A stretch of DNA of 64,000 bases from Monomorium pharaonis. Taxonomy: Eukaryota; Arthropoda; Insecta; Hymenoptera; Formicidae. The DNA is taken from assembly GCF_013373865.1 (NCBI RefSeq), contig NC_050475.1, forward strand, positions 13,241,821 to 13,305,820, in the 5' to 3' direction. Below are positions 12,159 through 22,864 of the stretch, in pieces; position 1 is the first letter of the stretch, and each line of letters begins with the position of its first letter. The notes under the pieces are model-generated. The model was not told the origin of the DNA, did no database searches, and saw only the letters and a list, made by a program, of their open reading frames with translations. Made by a program: the position numbers and the translations under genes.

Positions 12159-12471
12159 CATTCACTGCATCACATGGGTTTGCGACTTTCCGTGTGTGCA
12201 TTTGGTCCGTGCGCATGTGCAGTGTGCGCATTTGATCTGTGTCCGTTTCGCACTGTGTCCGTTTCGCTCTGTACGCATTTAGTCTGTGTCCGTTTGTTAC
12301 TGTGTCCGTTTCACACTGTGTCCGTTTGTTACTGTGTCCGTTTGTTACTGTGTCCGTTTCGCACTGTGTCCGTTTATTACTGTGTCTGTTTGTCTGTGTC
12401 CGTTTGTTACTGTGTCCGTTTCACTCAGCTTGCTGTGTCCGTTTATTACTGTGCGCATCTGGGACGCTCCC
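11764..12471. mobile_element. Complete foldback element E (15/16-bp arms, TG tract, GC hairpin core)
   Basis: The left arm starts GAGAGCGTCCCAGATGCGCA and the right arm ends in its complement. Both arms (11764-11965 and 12190-12471) are tandem arrays of 15-bp (GGACCAAATGCGCAC) and 16-bp (CTGTGTCCGTTTGTTA) units. The core holds a GC-rich inverted repeat (12013-12066), a pure TG tract (about 12070-12152), and the anchor ATGGGTTTGCGAC. I see no transposase and no clear target duplication: the left flank is the repeat also found at 9578 and 14696, and the right flank is unrelated. Confidence 0.8.
12069..12153. repeat. (TG)n microsatellite inside foldback element E
   Basis: An uninterrupted TG run of about 42 dinucleotides. 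It sits at the same structural position as CA/TG tracts in the other foldback cores. Confidence 0.95.
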
Positions 12472-12715
12472 GAGGCACCAGCTGCCGTCTCACCGCGATC
12501 CCCGCAACCGCCGCCGAGCATCACACGCGACTACACGAACAGATGTTCGGTATAAACACGCGTATAACGCTGTATATATTGTAAACAGTATATATAATTA
12601 AGAATATATCTTACTGTTTCTCGTTACAAATCGAACTGTCTATTGTCTCGGACCTTTTTTCTCTCCATGTTCCGACGAGCTAATCCGCGCGGAAATCAGG
12701 TCATTACAACCTTTT

Positions 12716-13985
12716 ATGCAACATTTGTTATACGCAAGTAATATAACTGTTATACATCGTTTTGGCGTTACAGTTATGTAACAAAAATTGTATAATCGTA
12801 ACATAACACTCTCGTATCAATGTTATTACGGAACGATGCGTACGTCGTAATTGACTCAGAAATCAGACAACACTATAACATCCTGAATAAGAGATTCATT
12901 TGATATTAAAAAAAAATTATCATAAAGATAATGTTTTCAAAAATAACGGTTTGTCTACAATTACTGCGCACAAAAAAAGTGCACAAAATCTAAATTTATC
13001 ATGTACTGAACAGAATAATAAATGTACTATTTAATTTTTCTTAGAATATATGATATATGATACTATATATGATACTATATAGTTAACCATCTAATTAACC
13101 ATAAAAATAAATAGCATTAATTTATTTACTTATTAATTTCATTGTTAAATTTATTTTTTTTCATAACCTTAATAATTTGATTTTGCGATCTATTTAGCAC
13201 TAATACTTTGAAGCGTTTAAATGTTAACATTTAAACGCTTCAAAGTATTAGTGCTAAATAGATCGCAAAATCAAATTATTAAGGTTATGAAAAAAAATAA
13301 ATTTAACAATGAAATTAATAAGTAAATAAATTAATGCTATTTATTTTTAATATGTTTTGCAAAATTTAATTGCTTTTATAAAAAATAATATAATTGCGTC
13401 AGTTTATAACATATAAGTATATGTAGAAAATAACAAGTACCCATATTGATGTGTCAAATTGACGTAGCGGATAGAGTACAAGGTTTGTCATCCTAAGGTC
13501 CCGGGTTCAAAACCAACCAGCGGCAAGTAAGAATAAAATAAAATAATATAATTTAAATTTAATTAATAAAAATTTGTTCTAAATTTAGTACTGTTGATAA
13601 AAATAATTTTAAAAAAATGAAATTATTATTTTATTTTATTTTTCTCTAGTTGCAGTTTAAAGATATCCGATTTAAGAAATCTTTTAGACATCAGTTTCAT
13701 GATCTTTTTGTTCTCAAAAAAACGGCGCATTGGTTAACATTCTGACATCATTATATTATCTTTTAGAAATCTCTTTATGTCATCATTTTTAGAAACAGGA
13801 TATGCGTATCATGCGTGAAACGGAACGCATGTAACTGTTATGTGACGGTTAGATATCGTGTTATATAACATGTTATATTGCTGAGTCGGAAATTGTAACT
13901 TACATGTAAGTTACATGTAACATCAGAGCAATGTAACCTGTTACATTTGGTCACATTGCTGTTACATTGCTACTAAATTACTGTA
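12716..13985. mobile_element. TIR element with tRNA-like module, copy 1 (damaged ends)
   Basis: The segment is co-linear with the intact element at 60842-61903, from the TTGTTATACGCAAGTAATATA-like block to the end. It carries the tRNA-like module near 13458-13530, but the A box is damaged (TGACGTAGCGG). The right terminus reads CTGTATTTACTGAG, a degenerate form of the intact TGTGTTCACTGGG. The left 100 bp are replaced. It contains an extra perfect palindrome (13102-13349) that the other copies lack. Confidence 0.75.
13102..13349. repeat. Perfect 248-bp spacerless palindrome (2 x 124 bp)
   Basis: The two arms (13102-13225 and 13226-13349) are exact reverse complements by my base-by-base reading, meeting at GTTAAC. 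In the related copies at 21550 and 61310 only the right arm is present, so the left arm is an extra inverted copy made within this element. Confidence 0.95.
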
Positions 13986-14129
13986 TTTACTGAGATCCTG
14001 GTGCTTAACAGTTTATATTTCTGAATCTGAAAATTAGTTCATTGAAAATTGAATATTAACTCCTAAATATTCAGACTTTTTTAAATATAAAATATTAATT
14101 TGTTATCTCAAAGTTGAATCTACTACAGC

Positions 14130-14640
14130 TTGGAGCACAATTCATGGCCATCCTTTTCGGTTAATATAATCTCTGTAGCCTTCAAATGGAGATAATATAG
14201 GTATGTGTGTACCATCAAAAGTGCTCCAATGATTTGAGGAATATTAGTTAAATTCTCGTAAATAGGTGATATTACTTTACATTTTGTTTCGTCTGGCATT
14301 GTGATTCATTCGGGAAGGAGTATGGTATTTATTGCTTCAATAACAGCGTGCATACATTTTAATATTGTCGATTTGTGAATACCAAAAACATTTCTAATTA
14401 CACGATATTTACAACTTGCCAAATAATACAATGCCACAGCAACTTTTTTTTCAACACTCAATGGTTTCCTAAGTGGCTTTAATAAAGGTCCAGCAGGTTC
14501 AAGCATTGAACGTAACTCTTCACATATGTATTGAAACGTCGATTTTTTTATTCTGAATGTTTCAATCCAATCTTCCTTAAAATGTCTTTTTACTGTTTCC
14601 TCTCACCAATTCTGATTTCGGTTTTTCATCCACAATCGCT
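14130..14640 (-). pseudogene. PIF/Harbinger transposase N-terminal fragment
   Basis: The minus-strand frame 14306-14506 reads RKPLSVEKKVAVALYYLASC, then VIRNVFGIHKSTILKCMHAV, the N-terminal HTH region of Harbinger transposases that precedes the DDE core. Flanking frames extend it both ways (KSTFQYICEELRSMLEPAG upstream, NLTNIPQIIGAL downstream, where the first catalytic Asp would be expected). Stops interrupt it. Confidence 0.75.
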
Positions 14641-15470
14641 TGGGCGTACGATTAAGGTTTTTTTATGCTTTCAGAAGTGTGCAAATTTCTGTTAACCTGG
14701 TGAAAATGTAAAATCGGAGCGTAAGTCGAATATAAAGGAAGAGTAATAAAAGCGTTAACAAACCTTCTACGAAGCGTAATTGTTAGAGAAGGTTTGTTAA
14801 CGCTTTTATCCCAGGTGACGTTAATACAACGTCAATAATTTGTCATTTAAGGTCGCGGATGTCATGTTACCAAATTAAGACGTAATAGTAACGTCATTTT
14901 TTGACCTATTAATTACGTCAGTCATTTATCCATCCTACAGCGTATTTCCGACGTCATATTTTTGACTAATTAATAACGTCAGTAAATTGATCATATACCA
15001 TAAATATTTTTCAGTACATTTTAAAAATATATTCTATATAATTTTGATAATAATTTTCGTATCATTTCTAAATGGTTTATAAAAAATAATTATATAATCT
15101 TTAAAAAATATTTTTTGAAAATAAATTTGTAAAATATTTATAAACATTTTATGATAATATTTATAAAATATTTATAAGAAGAAAAAACATTTATGATAAA
15201 TATTTTGTACATATTTTTATGTCCAAGTTTGTCAGGTATAAAAAAAATTAAGATAAATATGAAAATATTTAAAATAAATATACCATTATTATCAAAGAAT
15301 ATAAAAAATATTTCAAGTTCATATACCATAAATATTTTTTAATACATTTTAAAAATATATTCTATATATTGTTGATAATAATAATTTTTGTATCATTTCT
15401 AAATGATTTATGAAAAATAATTATATAATCTTAAAAAATATATTTTTTTTTAATAAATTTGTAAAGTATT
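14641..15470. other. Repeat-rich non-coding stretch
   Basis: 14696-14735 repeats the GGTGAAAATGTAAAATCGGAG block of 9578. A 20-bp inverted pair around AGCGTTAACAAACCTTCT lies at 14752-14805. From 14815 to 14990 AACGTCA/TGACGT words recur irregularly. 15000-15470 is AT-rich with one near-duplication (15000-15060 against 15328-15385). No gene is visible. Confidence 0.5.
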
Positions 15471-15514
15471 TATAAATATTTATGATAATATTTTATGCTA
15501 TTTGGGAAGTTCTT

Positions 15515-17380
15515 GTTGATTGCAATGCTGATTGTATACAAATACACAGTAAATAAACAGAAAGCCAGCGAAGACATACTCCATAAAAACATAAAAGTGA
15601 GGATAAAAAGCCAGCTTTTCTTCGCTCCATGAAAAGGAAGAAGGCGAATAGCAATAGCTAAGCGACGTTGCTTTTGATTGGATGGAGAGGAGGGTAAAAA
15701 CCAGCTTTGCTTCGCTCGCATGAAATTGCACCATGCGAGCGAAGCAAAGCTGGCTTTTACCCCTTTTCCATCGATTTTCGTTAAAATGGCTGTTTTAGCG
15801 CATCTCAGCGAAGGCACGCTCAAAGTTCGACACAGTCGAACTTTACAGCGAAGCAACTGTAGCTGCCACTGTATACGTCTATAATATTCGACGTACGCGA
15901 TGTACTGACTATAATACTGATTATAATCCATTTTTATACGCGGTTAATTACAGGCAGAGTTGCAAAATAATTTAATTATTGATTAATAATTGAATAATTA
16001 AATAAAAAATTTTAAATAAATTTAGTTTAATTGAAAATTAAATTCCAATTCTTGATTAAATAAAATTTAATTGAGAATTAAATTTCAATTCTTAATTAAA
16101 TTTTGTTGTAATTAAAAATTAAATTTTTTTAAATTGAGAAATAAAATTTAATTTTCAATTACAACAAAATTTAATTGAGCATTAAAATTTAATTCTCAAT
16201 TGCAACAAGATTTAATTGAGCATTAAATATTAATTTTAATTAAATTTTAATTAAATAAAATTTGATTGAGAATGAAATTTTAATTCTTAATTAATTTGTA
16301 TTTAATTTAGAATTAAAACTTAATTATGAATTGGAATAAAATTTAATTAAAAATTTTTAATTTGTATTTAAAATAATTGTAATTCTTAATTGAAATAAAT
16401 TTAACTGATCATCGAAATGTAATTTTTAATTAAATAAAATTCAGTCAATAATTAAATTCTAATTCTCATAATTATATCTCTCAGGGAATGAAATTTTAAT
16501 TTTCAATGTAATTAAATTAAAAATTAAGAATTAGATTATAATTCCTTTTTCCTGTAGCCAATGACAGTGTCGAAATGGGACACGACAGGCAGCGTTGCAA
16601 ATAATTAATTAAATATTTCAATTAATTACATTGAAATTGAAGAATTAAAAATTAATTAATTTAATTTTAAATTAAATCCTATTTAATTAAAAAATAAAAT
16701 GTAATTCACAATTACAACAAAATTTAATTGAGAACTAAATTTTAATTCTCAATTAAATTTTATTTAATTAAGAATTAAATTTTAATTCTTAATTAAACTT
16801 TATTTAATTGATAATTAAAATTTAATTTTTAATTACAACAAAATTTAATTAAAAATTGAAATTTAATTCTCAATTAAATTTTGTTGTAATTGTAAATTAC
16901 ATTTTAATTTTTAATTTAATAAGCTTTAATTTAAAATTAACTTAATTCTTCAATTTCAATGTAATTAATTGAAATATTTAATTAATTATTTACAACTTTG
17001 ATTAAAGGTTCGGAACAAGAACAAGTTCATGGGCCTGTTCTTTTTCGCTGCACTGTTGCACTGGTGCCATAAGTTAGAGTGAGAAAAAATATATTTATCT
17101 TACTCTAACCTGTTGCACCAGTGCAGCAGTGCAGCGAAAAAGAATAAACCACTTGTTGATTGCAATGCTGATTGATACAAATAGACAGTAAATAAACAGA
17201 AAGCCAGCGAAGACATACTTCATAAAAAGATAGGAGTGGGGATAAAAAGCCAGCTTTTCTTCTCTCCATGAAAAGGAAGGAGGCGAATAGCGATAGCTAA
17301 GCGACGCTGCTTTTTATTGGATGGAGAGGGGGTAAAAGCCAGCTTTGCTTTGCTCGCATGAAATTGCATCTTTATAATAC
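15515..17380. other. Direct repeats flanking AT-rich palindromic blocks
   Basis: The sequence 15515-15735 (AGCCAGCTTTTCTTCGCTCC and neighbours) recurs in the same orientation at 17155-17365. Around 15715-15765 it is also inverted on itself (AGCGAAGCAAAGCTGGC). A CTGCACTG-type inverted repeat pair lies at 17027-17150 and is related to 62930-63040. The interior is the AT block described separately. ORFs across it are repeat-derived. Confidence 0.5.
15950..16997. repeat. AT-rich palindromic block (AATTNAATT words), two linked units
   Basis: About 1 kb is built from words such as TTTAATTGAGAATTAAATTT that pair with each other in both orientations. Two related termini, CAGGCAGAGTTGCAAA (15950) and CAGGCAGCGTTGCAAA (16587), mark separate units. 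The second unit has long inverted ends (TTCAATTAATTACATTGAAA near 16617 against the complement near 16960). Confidence 0.7.
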
Positions 17381-17389
17381 AAGCTCTAT

Positions 17390-17534
17390 GGTTGGTATTC
17401 ATAGTCGAATCTTATTTAAAGATCGTCTTAGGCAATGTCTTAAGATGCTAATACGGCTCTGTGATTGGCTGATGGCATCTTAAGACAGTACTTAAGATAA
17501 TCTTAAATATAAGATCCGACTATGAATACCGGCC
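17390..17534. mobile_element. Short MITE with GGTTGGTATTCATAGTCG TIRs
   Basis: The left end GGTTGGTATTCATAGTCG is complementary, with two changes, to the right end. TAT flanks both sides, a possible 3-bp target duplication. A second inverted pair (CTTAAGAT words) fills the interior. Confidence 0.65.
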
Positions 17535-17925
17535 TATAGGTCTGTTCGCGTCACATGCTCCTACTCTCTCCAACGCATTCTAATAAGTTGGCGTCATCAG
17601 AATCAACGTATTGGAGTTCGTTAAGACCTTCACACATAAATTGACATAACCATGACATAAGGTTTTGACGCATCGGATTGGGCGACCATAACCATAACCT
17701 GCCGTAACCGGCTAATTCAAGTACGTGATTGGTTGAAACCTTACTGTTACGGTTATGTCAATTCATGTGTGAGGGTCTTTAAGGCCATCGCACATGAATT
17801 TCCGTAAGCATAAGCATAAGACGTAAACATAAGCTTAAGAACCAATCAGGAAATAGCTATAGATCTGAACATCTCAGTAACATTAGAAATAGCTGTAAAC
17901 TTAAACATAACATAAATTTCAATCG
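17535..17925. other. Fragments of MITE families seen whole near 25-26.5 kb
   Basis: 17545-17612 matches the CATGCTCCTACTCACTCC family of 26110-26190. 17620-17778 matches the MITE at 25484-25636. 17785-17855 resembles the end at 25010-25065 (AATTTCCGTAAGCATAAGCA). The same families are adjacent in both places. Confidence 0.65.
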
Positions 17926-18045
17926 ATTGAAATTCTTACTTACGAAGAATTGATATATGTGTATATGTACATGAGTGATTGCTACTAAAAAGTTGTGGCA
18001 CATCTTTATTCTTTATATTCATTGCATTGAGATGTGTATATTATA

Positions 18046-19108
18046 CAGGGAGTCCCAGAGCATACTGGTCACTGTTCATAAAAAGGTAGATGGGATCGAG
18101 ATGAACATAAAAGTTCAATATTGTTGTGGGTTTGGTCTGCTAATAATCGAGATATAAATTTTTTAAATTATGCGAATGAGAGCGCGCCTTGCGCGCCGAA
18201 GGAAGGGCTCGAGCCGCTCGAGCCATAGCACGGCCTACTGTTTCAAGTATTGGCTGCCGGCGGCGGCGGGGGAAAGAAGGAGAAGCGTGGCGTCGTCGCC
18301 GTTCCCACGTCTCGCCGCACCGTGCCTAAGCTTGCGTCGATGGCTGCTACGCACACTCGCGATTACATGACGAGATTATAAATTATTAATAAAAATAGGA
18401 CAAATTTAAATCGTAATAAACTTTTGTAAATAAGAAAGTCGAAAAAGAGAAAGCGATGGAAACGTATGGAACCTGCAAATAATATAATATTTGCCGCATC
18501 AAATTCTCTCATCGTTTTTTATGGAATATTAAATTAACGAAGATTTATCACGATTGATTCTTTATACATTCTCCTTTCGTAACCATCTTATTAGAAAATT
18601 ACGAAATGCACGAAATACTATCCCTAATATGCACTCTTTGTAAAATAACACGATAGAAAAATATTCACGTTTGATCTAACGACTTCAGGATAAATTATTC
18701 GATGCAACTTCTACGGTAATTATAGGTAATTAGAGATCAATGTTATGTCAAGTATCGTTAGTATGGTTAACTAGAAATGATTTTCTCTTGTATATGATAG
18801 AGAACTTCGAATTTCTTCTATCGTTAATACATTATAAGTCACTGAAAATCTGTCGTAATTAATAATGCAATTAAAGGTAGAAGAAACTGTAAGTTTTCTA
18901 TGGTTATAAAAGAAAATCCTTCGTTGTGTTAACAATACATGATATTGAACATTAATTTTTGAGCATAATTATCGTAGCATCGCCTAAGTTATCGTGAAAT
19001 CGTTACATCAAGAGGAAATATTTTTCTGTGTTATTACAAAGAGTGTAACATACTATGGATAAGTATTTTGCGCATTTTAGTATGACACCTCTCTCTCCCT
19101 CTCTCTCT

Positions 19109-19183
<75 letters not shown>

Positions 19184-20175
19184 CTCCCTCTTTCTCTCTC
19201 AAGCACTACGTAGTACACAAATACAGTAAATATTACCACGTTTAACAACATCTTTAGTTTGTACTATTCTACTTTCATTATGTGTAATTTGAATAAAATT
19301 TTAACAATTATCATTTCTTTATATTTTTAGTGTACACACGATCGAAAAAAAAATTATCAAAAATGATCACTAAAACTGCGATAAATAATCAGCACGATAC
19401 TTTCTTTCTGAGTGTCGTATCGTGTTTAATGTTGAAAATGTTAAAAAATAGTAATCTTGTTAAAAAAAATTTATGACATTTAATGAAACTCTAATAATAT
19501 TGATTGGAACTGTTGTTGAAAATGACGTTTATCGTGTTTCTGTAAATACTTTAGAGGGAAAGATATTCCTGCTAAATTACAAAGTATAAAAGTACAAAGT
19601 TCAATTTTACATACAAATCAAGAGTAAATAAAAAATTCAATAATGAATAAAAGAATTCAGAGTTTCTTTTACCTTTAATTGCATTATTAATTACGACAGA
19701 TTCCATAAAAAACGATGAGAGAATTTGATGCGGCAAATATTATATTATTTGCAGGTTCCATACGTTTCCATCGCTTTCTCTCTTTCGACTTTCTTATTTA
19801 CAAAAGTTTATTACGATTTAAATTTGTCCTATTTTTATTAATAATTTATAATCTCGTCATGTAATCGCGAGTATGCGTAGCAGCCATCGACGCGAGCTTA
19901 GGCGCGGTGCGGCGAGACGTGGGAACGGCGACGACGCTACGCTTCTCCTTCTTTTCCCCGCCGCCGCCGGCAGCCAATGCTTGAAACAGTAGGCCGTGCT
20001 ATGGCTCGAGCGGCTCGAGCCCTTCCTTCGGCGCGCAAGGCGCGCTCTCATTCGCACAATTTAAAAAATTTATATCTCGATTATTAGCAGACCAAACCCA
20101 CAACAATATTGAACTTTTATGTTCATCTCGATCCTATCTACCTTTTTATGAACAGTGACCAGTATGCTCTCCCTG
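18046..20175. mobile_element. 2.1-kb TIR element, about 480-bp arms, TA-flanked, no transposase
   Basis: The left arm begins CAGGGAG; the right arm ends CTCCCTG. Both are flanked by TA (18044-18045 and 20176-20177), as for Tc1/mariner-type insertions. The arms match over about 480 bp. Each holds a GC- and CpG-rich 200-bp island (18170-18370 and 19857-20057) in which the same 66-codon frame stays open. The interior is AT-rich with a CT microsatellite and no transposase, so the element is non-autonomous. Confidence 0.85.
19088..19200. repeat. (CT)n microsatellite
   Basis: CT repeats, nearly uninterrupted, within the interior of the TIR element. Confidence 0.95.
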
Positions 20176-20221
20176 TACATACATACATCCCACATAGAAA
20201 TTGGCATCCAGTAGATGTCCA

Positions 20222-20575
20222 ACTTTGAGTATATATACATGGAGGAGGAATGCCAGCACTGAAAGTGTGTCCAAGATCTGTGCGAGAGAGAAAGGTATAT
20301 CATGATACCTGCTCTCTCTGCGCATGCGTCAAACGCTATATGTACAATGGCTGGCATTGTATGTTTTACACACACATACAATCCGTAAATAAGTACAAAA
20401 GTGCACAAGAAGTGCACAAGAAGTGTTGAAACTGCGGTGCAGATAATGATATTAACGCATGCGCAGAGAAAGCAAGTATCATGATATATCTTTCTCTCTC
20501 GCACAGATCTTGGACACACTTTCGGTCTACATGAAACCATAGCAATTCTTCCTCCATGTATATATACTCAAAGAT
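20222..20575. repeat. Foldback hairpin, about 120-bp arms
   Basis: TTTGAGTATATATACATGGA at the left pairs with its complement at the right end. Internal pairs include GATCTGTGCGAGAGAGAAAG. The loop has a tandem CACAAGAAGTG duplication. Confidence 0.8.
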
Positions 20576-20576
20576 G

Positions 20577-21070
20577 TCCAATGGACATCCATTAAACCTC
20601 CATAGATCCATGGGACATCTATGTCCATGGTGGAAGTCAGATGGACGTCTATTAGAGGTCTAGTAAACTTCCTTAGCTCCATTGGAGGTTTACCTCCATG
20701 GCGGAAGTTAGCTAGACGTCCATTAGGGATCCAGTAAACTTCCATGGCTCCATTGAAGGTTTACCTCTATGGTGGAAGTTAGATAGACATCCATTAGGAA
20801 TCCATTAAACATCCATAGCTCCATTAGATGTTTTCTTCCATAGTGGAAGTTAGATGGACGTCTATTACGGATCCACTAAACTTCAATAGCTCTATGGAAC
20901 ATTATTTCCATGATGGAAGTTAGACAGACGTCCATTAAGGATCCATTAAACTTCCATAGCTCTATGGAACATTTACTTCCATGATGGAAGTTAGATAGAT
21001 GTCCATTAGGTATCCATTAAACTTCCATGGCTGTATAGAACATTTATTTTTATGGTAGAAGTTAACCCAG
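20577..21070. repeat. Minisatellite, about 90-bp unit, six diverged copies
   Basis: Each unit has the order GGAAGTTAGATGGACGTCC, ATCCATTAAACTTCCATAG, then CATTTACTTCCATG-like words. Units differ at many positions, so the array is old. It stops at AACCCAGACAACACG, a CCCAG-type terminus. Confidence 0.8.
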
Positions 21071-21302
21071 ACAACACGCTTGTCAGAATGAAAACTTTAA
21101 GAGAACTTTTTTAAGAAAACATTTAGATATTTTGGAAATGATGTCCAAATGGTAACATTTATCAGAGACGTCTGCTAAGAGAGGTCTTTGAGATATCTCA
21201 TGGAAGAATTTCATTTAAGTTTCTTGAAAATATTATTTTTATGATATCAGCTTAATATCTCATAAAAGATACCACAATGCTGTCCGATTTTTTAGCCGTC
21301 CA

Positions 21303-21955
21303 TGCGCGTCGTAGTTGACTCAGAAATCAGACAACACTATAACATCCTGAATGAGAGATCCATTTGATATTAAAAAAAATTATCATAAAAATAATATTTT
21401 CAAAAATAACGGTTTGTCTACAATTACTGCGCACAAAAAAATGCACAAAATCTAAATTTATCATGTACTGAATACAAAAACAGAATAATAAGTGTATTAT
21501 TCAATTTTTCTTAGAATATATGATCTATATAGTTAAAATTATCTAATTAATTTGAACGCTTCAAAGTATTAATGCTAAATAGATCGCAATTTCCATCAAA
21601 TTATTAAGGTTATGGAAAAAGATAAATTTAACAGTGAAATTAATAAGTAAATAAATTAATGCTATTTATTTTTAATATGTTTTGCAAAATTTAATTGCTT
21701 TTATAAAAAATAATATAATTGCGTTAGTTTATAACATATATGTATATGTAGACAATAACAAGTACCCATATCGATGAGTCAAATTGGCATAGCAGATAGA
21801 GTACAAGGTTCGTAATCCTAAGGTCTCGGGTTCAAAACCAGAGGCAAGTAAGAATAAAATAAAATAATATAATTTAAATTTAATTAATTAATAAAAATTT
21901 GTCCTAAATTTAGTATGTACTGTTGATAAAAATAATTTAAAAGAAATAAAATTTT
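21303..21955. mobile_element. TIR element with tRNA-like module, copy 2 (ends lost)
   Basis: The segment is co-linear with 61075-61715, including the block AACGCTTCAAAGTATTAATG and the tRNA-like module at 21783-21845 with A-box-like TGGCATAGCAGA and B-box-like GGTTCAAAACC. Both CCCAG termini are missing. Confidence 0.75.
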
Positions 21956-22439
21956 TATTATAAATTTTTATTTTGTCAATCATCTATCGAAGCTCCATGA
22001 AGCTTCTACTAATGATCCACGAAACGTCCGTCAGTCATCCATCAAGGCTCCGTGAAGCCTCTATTAATGATCCACACAACGTCTGATAGACCTCTTTGAC
22101 GACCTCTAATGAAGATCTAATGGACATCCACAATGCGGAACTGTGGATTTCTAATGGCTCTATATTGGACGTCTAATGGACGTCCACTGGAAGTTTATCC
22201 TTCCATGGCAGACGTCCATTAGACGTCTACTGGAGGTTTTATTTCTATGTGGGATATATCCGATTTATGTATAATAATTTAATATTTAATAATATTAAAG
22301 TACGTATATTTATATGTAATTTGAGTGATTGCGTAAAAATTTTTTTATTATAATACGGATCTGTATTGCACAAAAGTATAAATCTAATTATTAATGATAA
22401 TTATTTAGAATACGGGTTTCACCTCGAATATCGATAAAT

Positions 22440-22863
22440 TTATGTTCATTCGACGCGTTTTGACACGAAATGAAAGAATCTGACAAAAAATGTGGCGGTC
22501 TGCTTCGTGAAACGAAATATTAATCGTTAAAATTGATGACTTGACAGGTTATAAAATCTGCCATAAAGTTATAACTAAAACTTTAGTTATAACTGTTTGT
22601 AGTTTTGGTTAAAACAGAGAATATATTTTCTGCTTTAACCAAGTATAAATACAAAAAGTACAATATATTTTGGTTAAAGCAAAGAATAATACTTTGCATT
22701 GAACTGTTTATGCTTTTGGTTGAATTTATTTTGTCAGTATGATAGGTTGATCTGTCAAAGTGTCAAGTCGTCAACTTTAACGATTAATATCTCGTTTCAC
22801 AAGGCAGACTGCTGCATTTTTTTTGTCTTTCATTTCTTGTCAAAACGCGTCGATTGAGCATAA
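22440..22863. mobile_element. MITE with long inverted ends (GACGCGTTTTGACA)
   Basis: The left TCGACGCGTTTTGACA...GAAATGAAAGA and the right complement enclose about 420 bp. The inner pairs GTTTCGTGAAAC / TTTAACGATTAATAT continue inward for about 100 bp. The centre repeats a TTTTGGTTAAA word. Confidence 0.7.
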
Positions 22864-22864
22864 T

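Larger units (their letters stand above)
20189..22253. mobile_element. CCCACATAGAAAT-ended element with minisatellite and nested insertions
   Basis: The ends are CCCACATAGAAAT and its complement ATTTCTATGTGGG. Inside are a hairpin (20222-20575), a minisatellite of about 90-bp units (20577-21070), a copy of the tRNA-like TIR element (21303-21955), and a right part again rich in GGACGTCC / CCATTAGACGTC words. No transposase is visible. It starts 11 bp after the TA of the preceding element, and no target duplication is evident. Confidence 0.6.

Noticed and set aside
12030..12584. 184-codon ORF rich in CVCV and CPF motifs
   Set aside because: It is a TG tract followed by foldback arm units; no protein family, and the frame follows the repeat.
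15470..15931. 153-codon minus-strand ORF
   Set aside because: It crosses an inverted repeat shared with 17160-17365 and has no recognisable domain.
18170..18370. 66-codon Arg/Ser-rich protein gene
   Set aside because: It is present in both TIR arms, with low-complexity composition and no homology; more likely a CpG-rich island.
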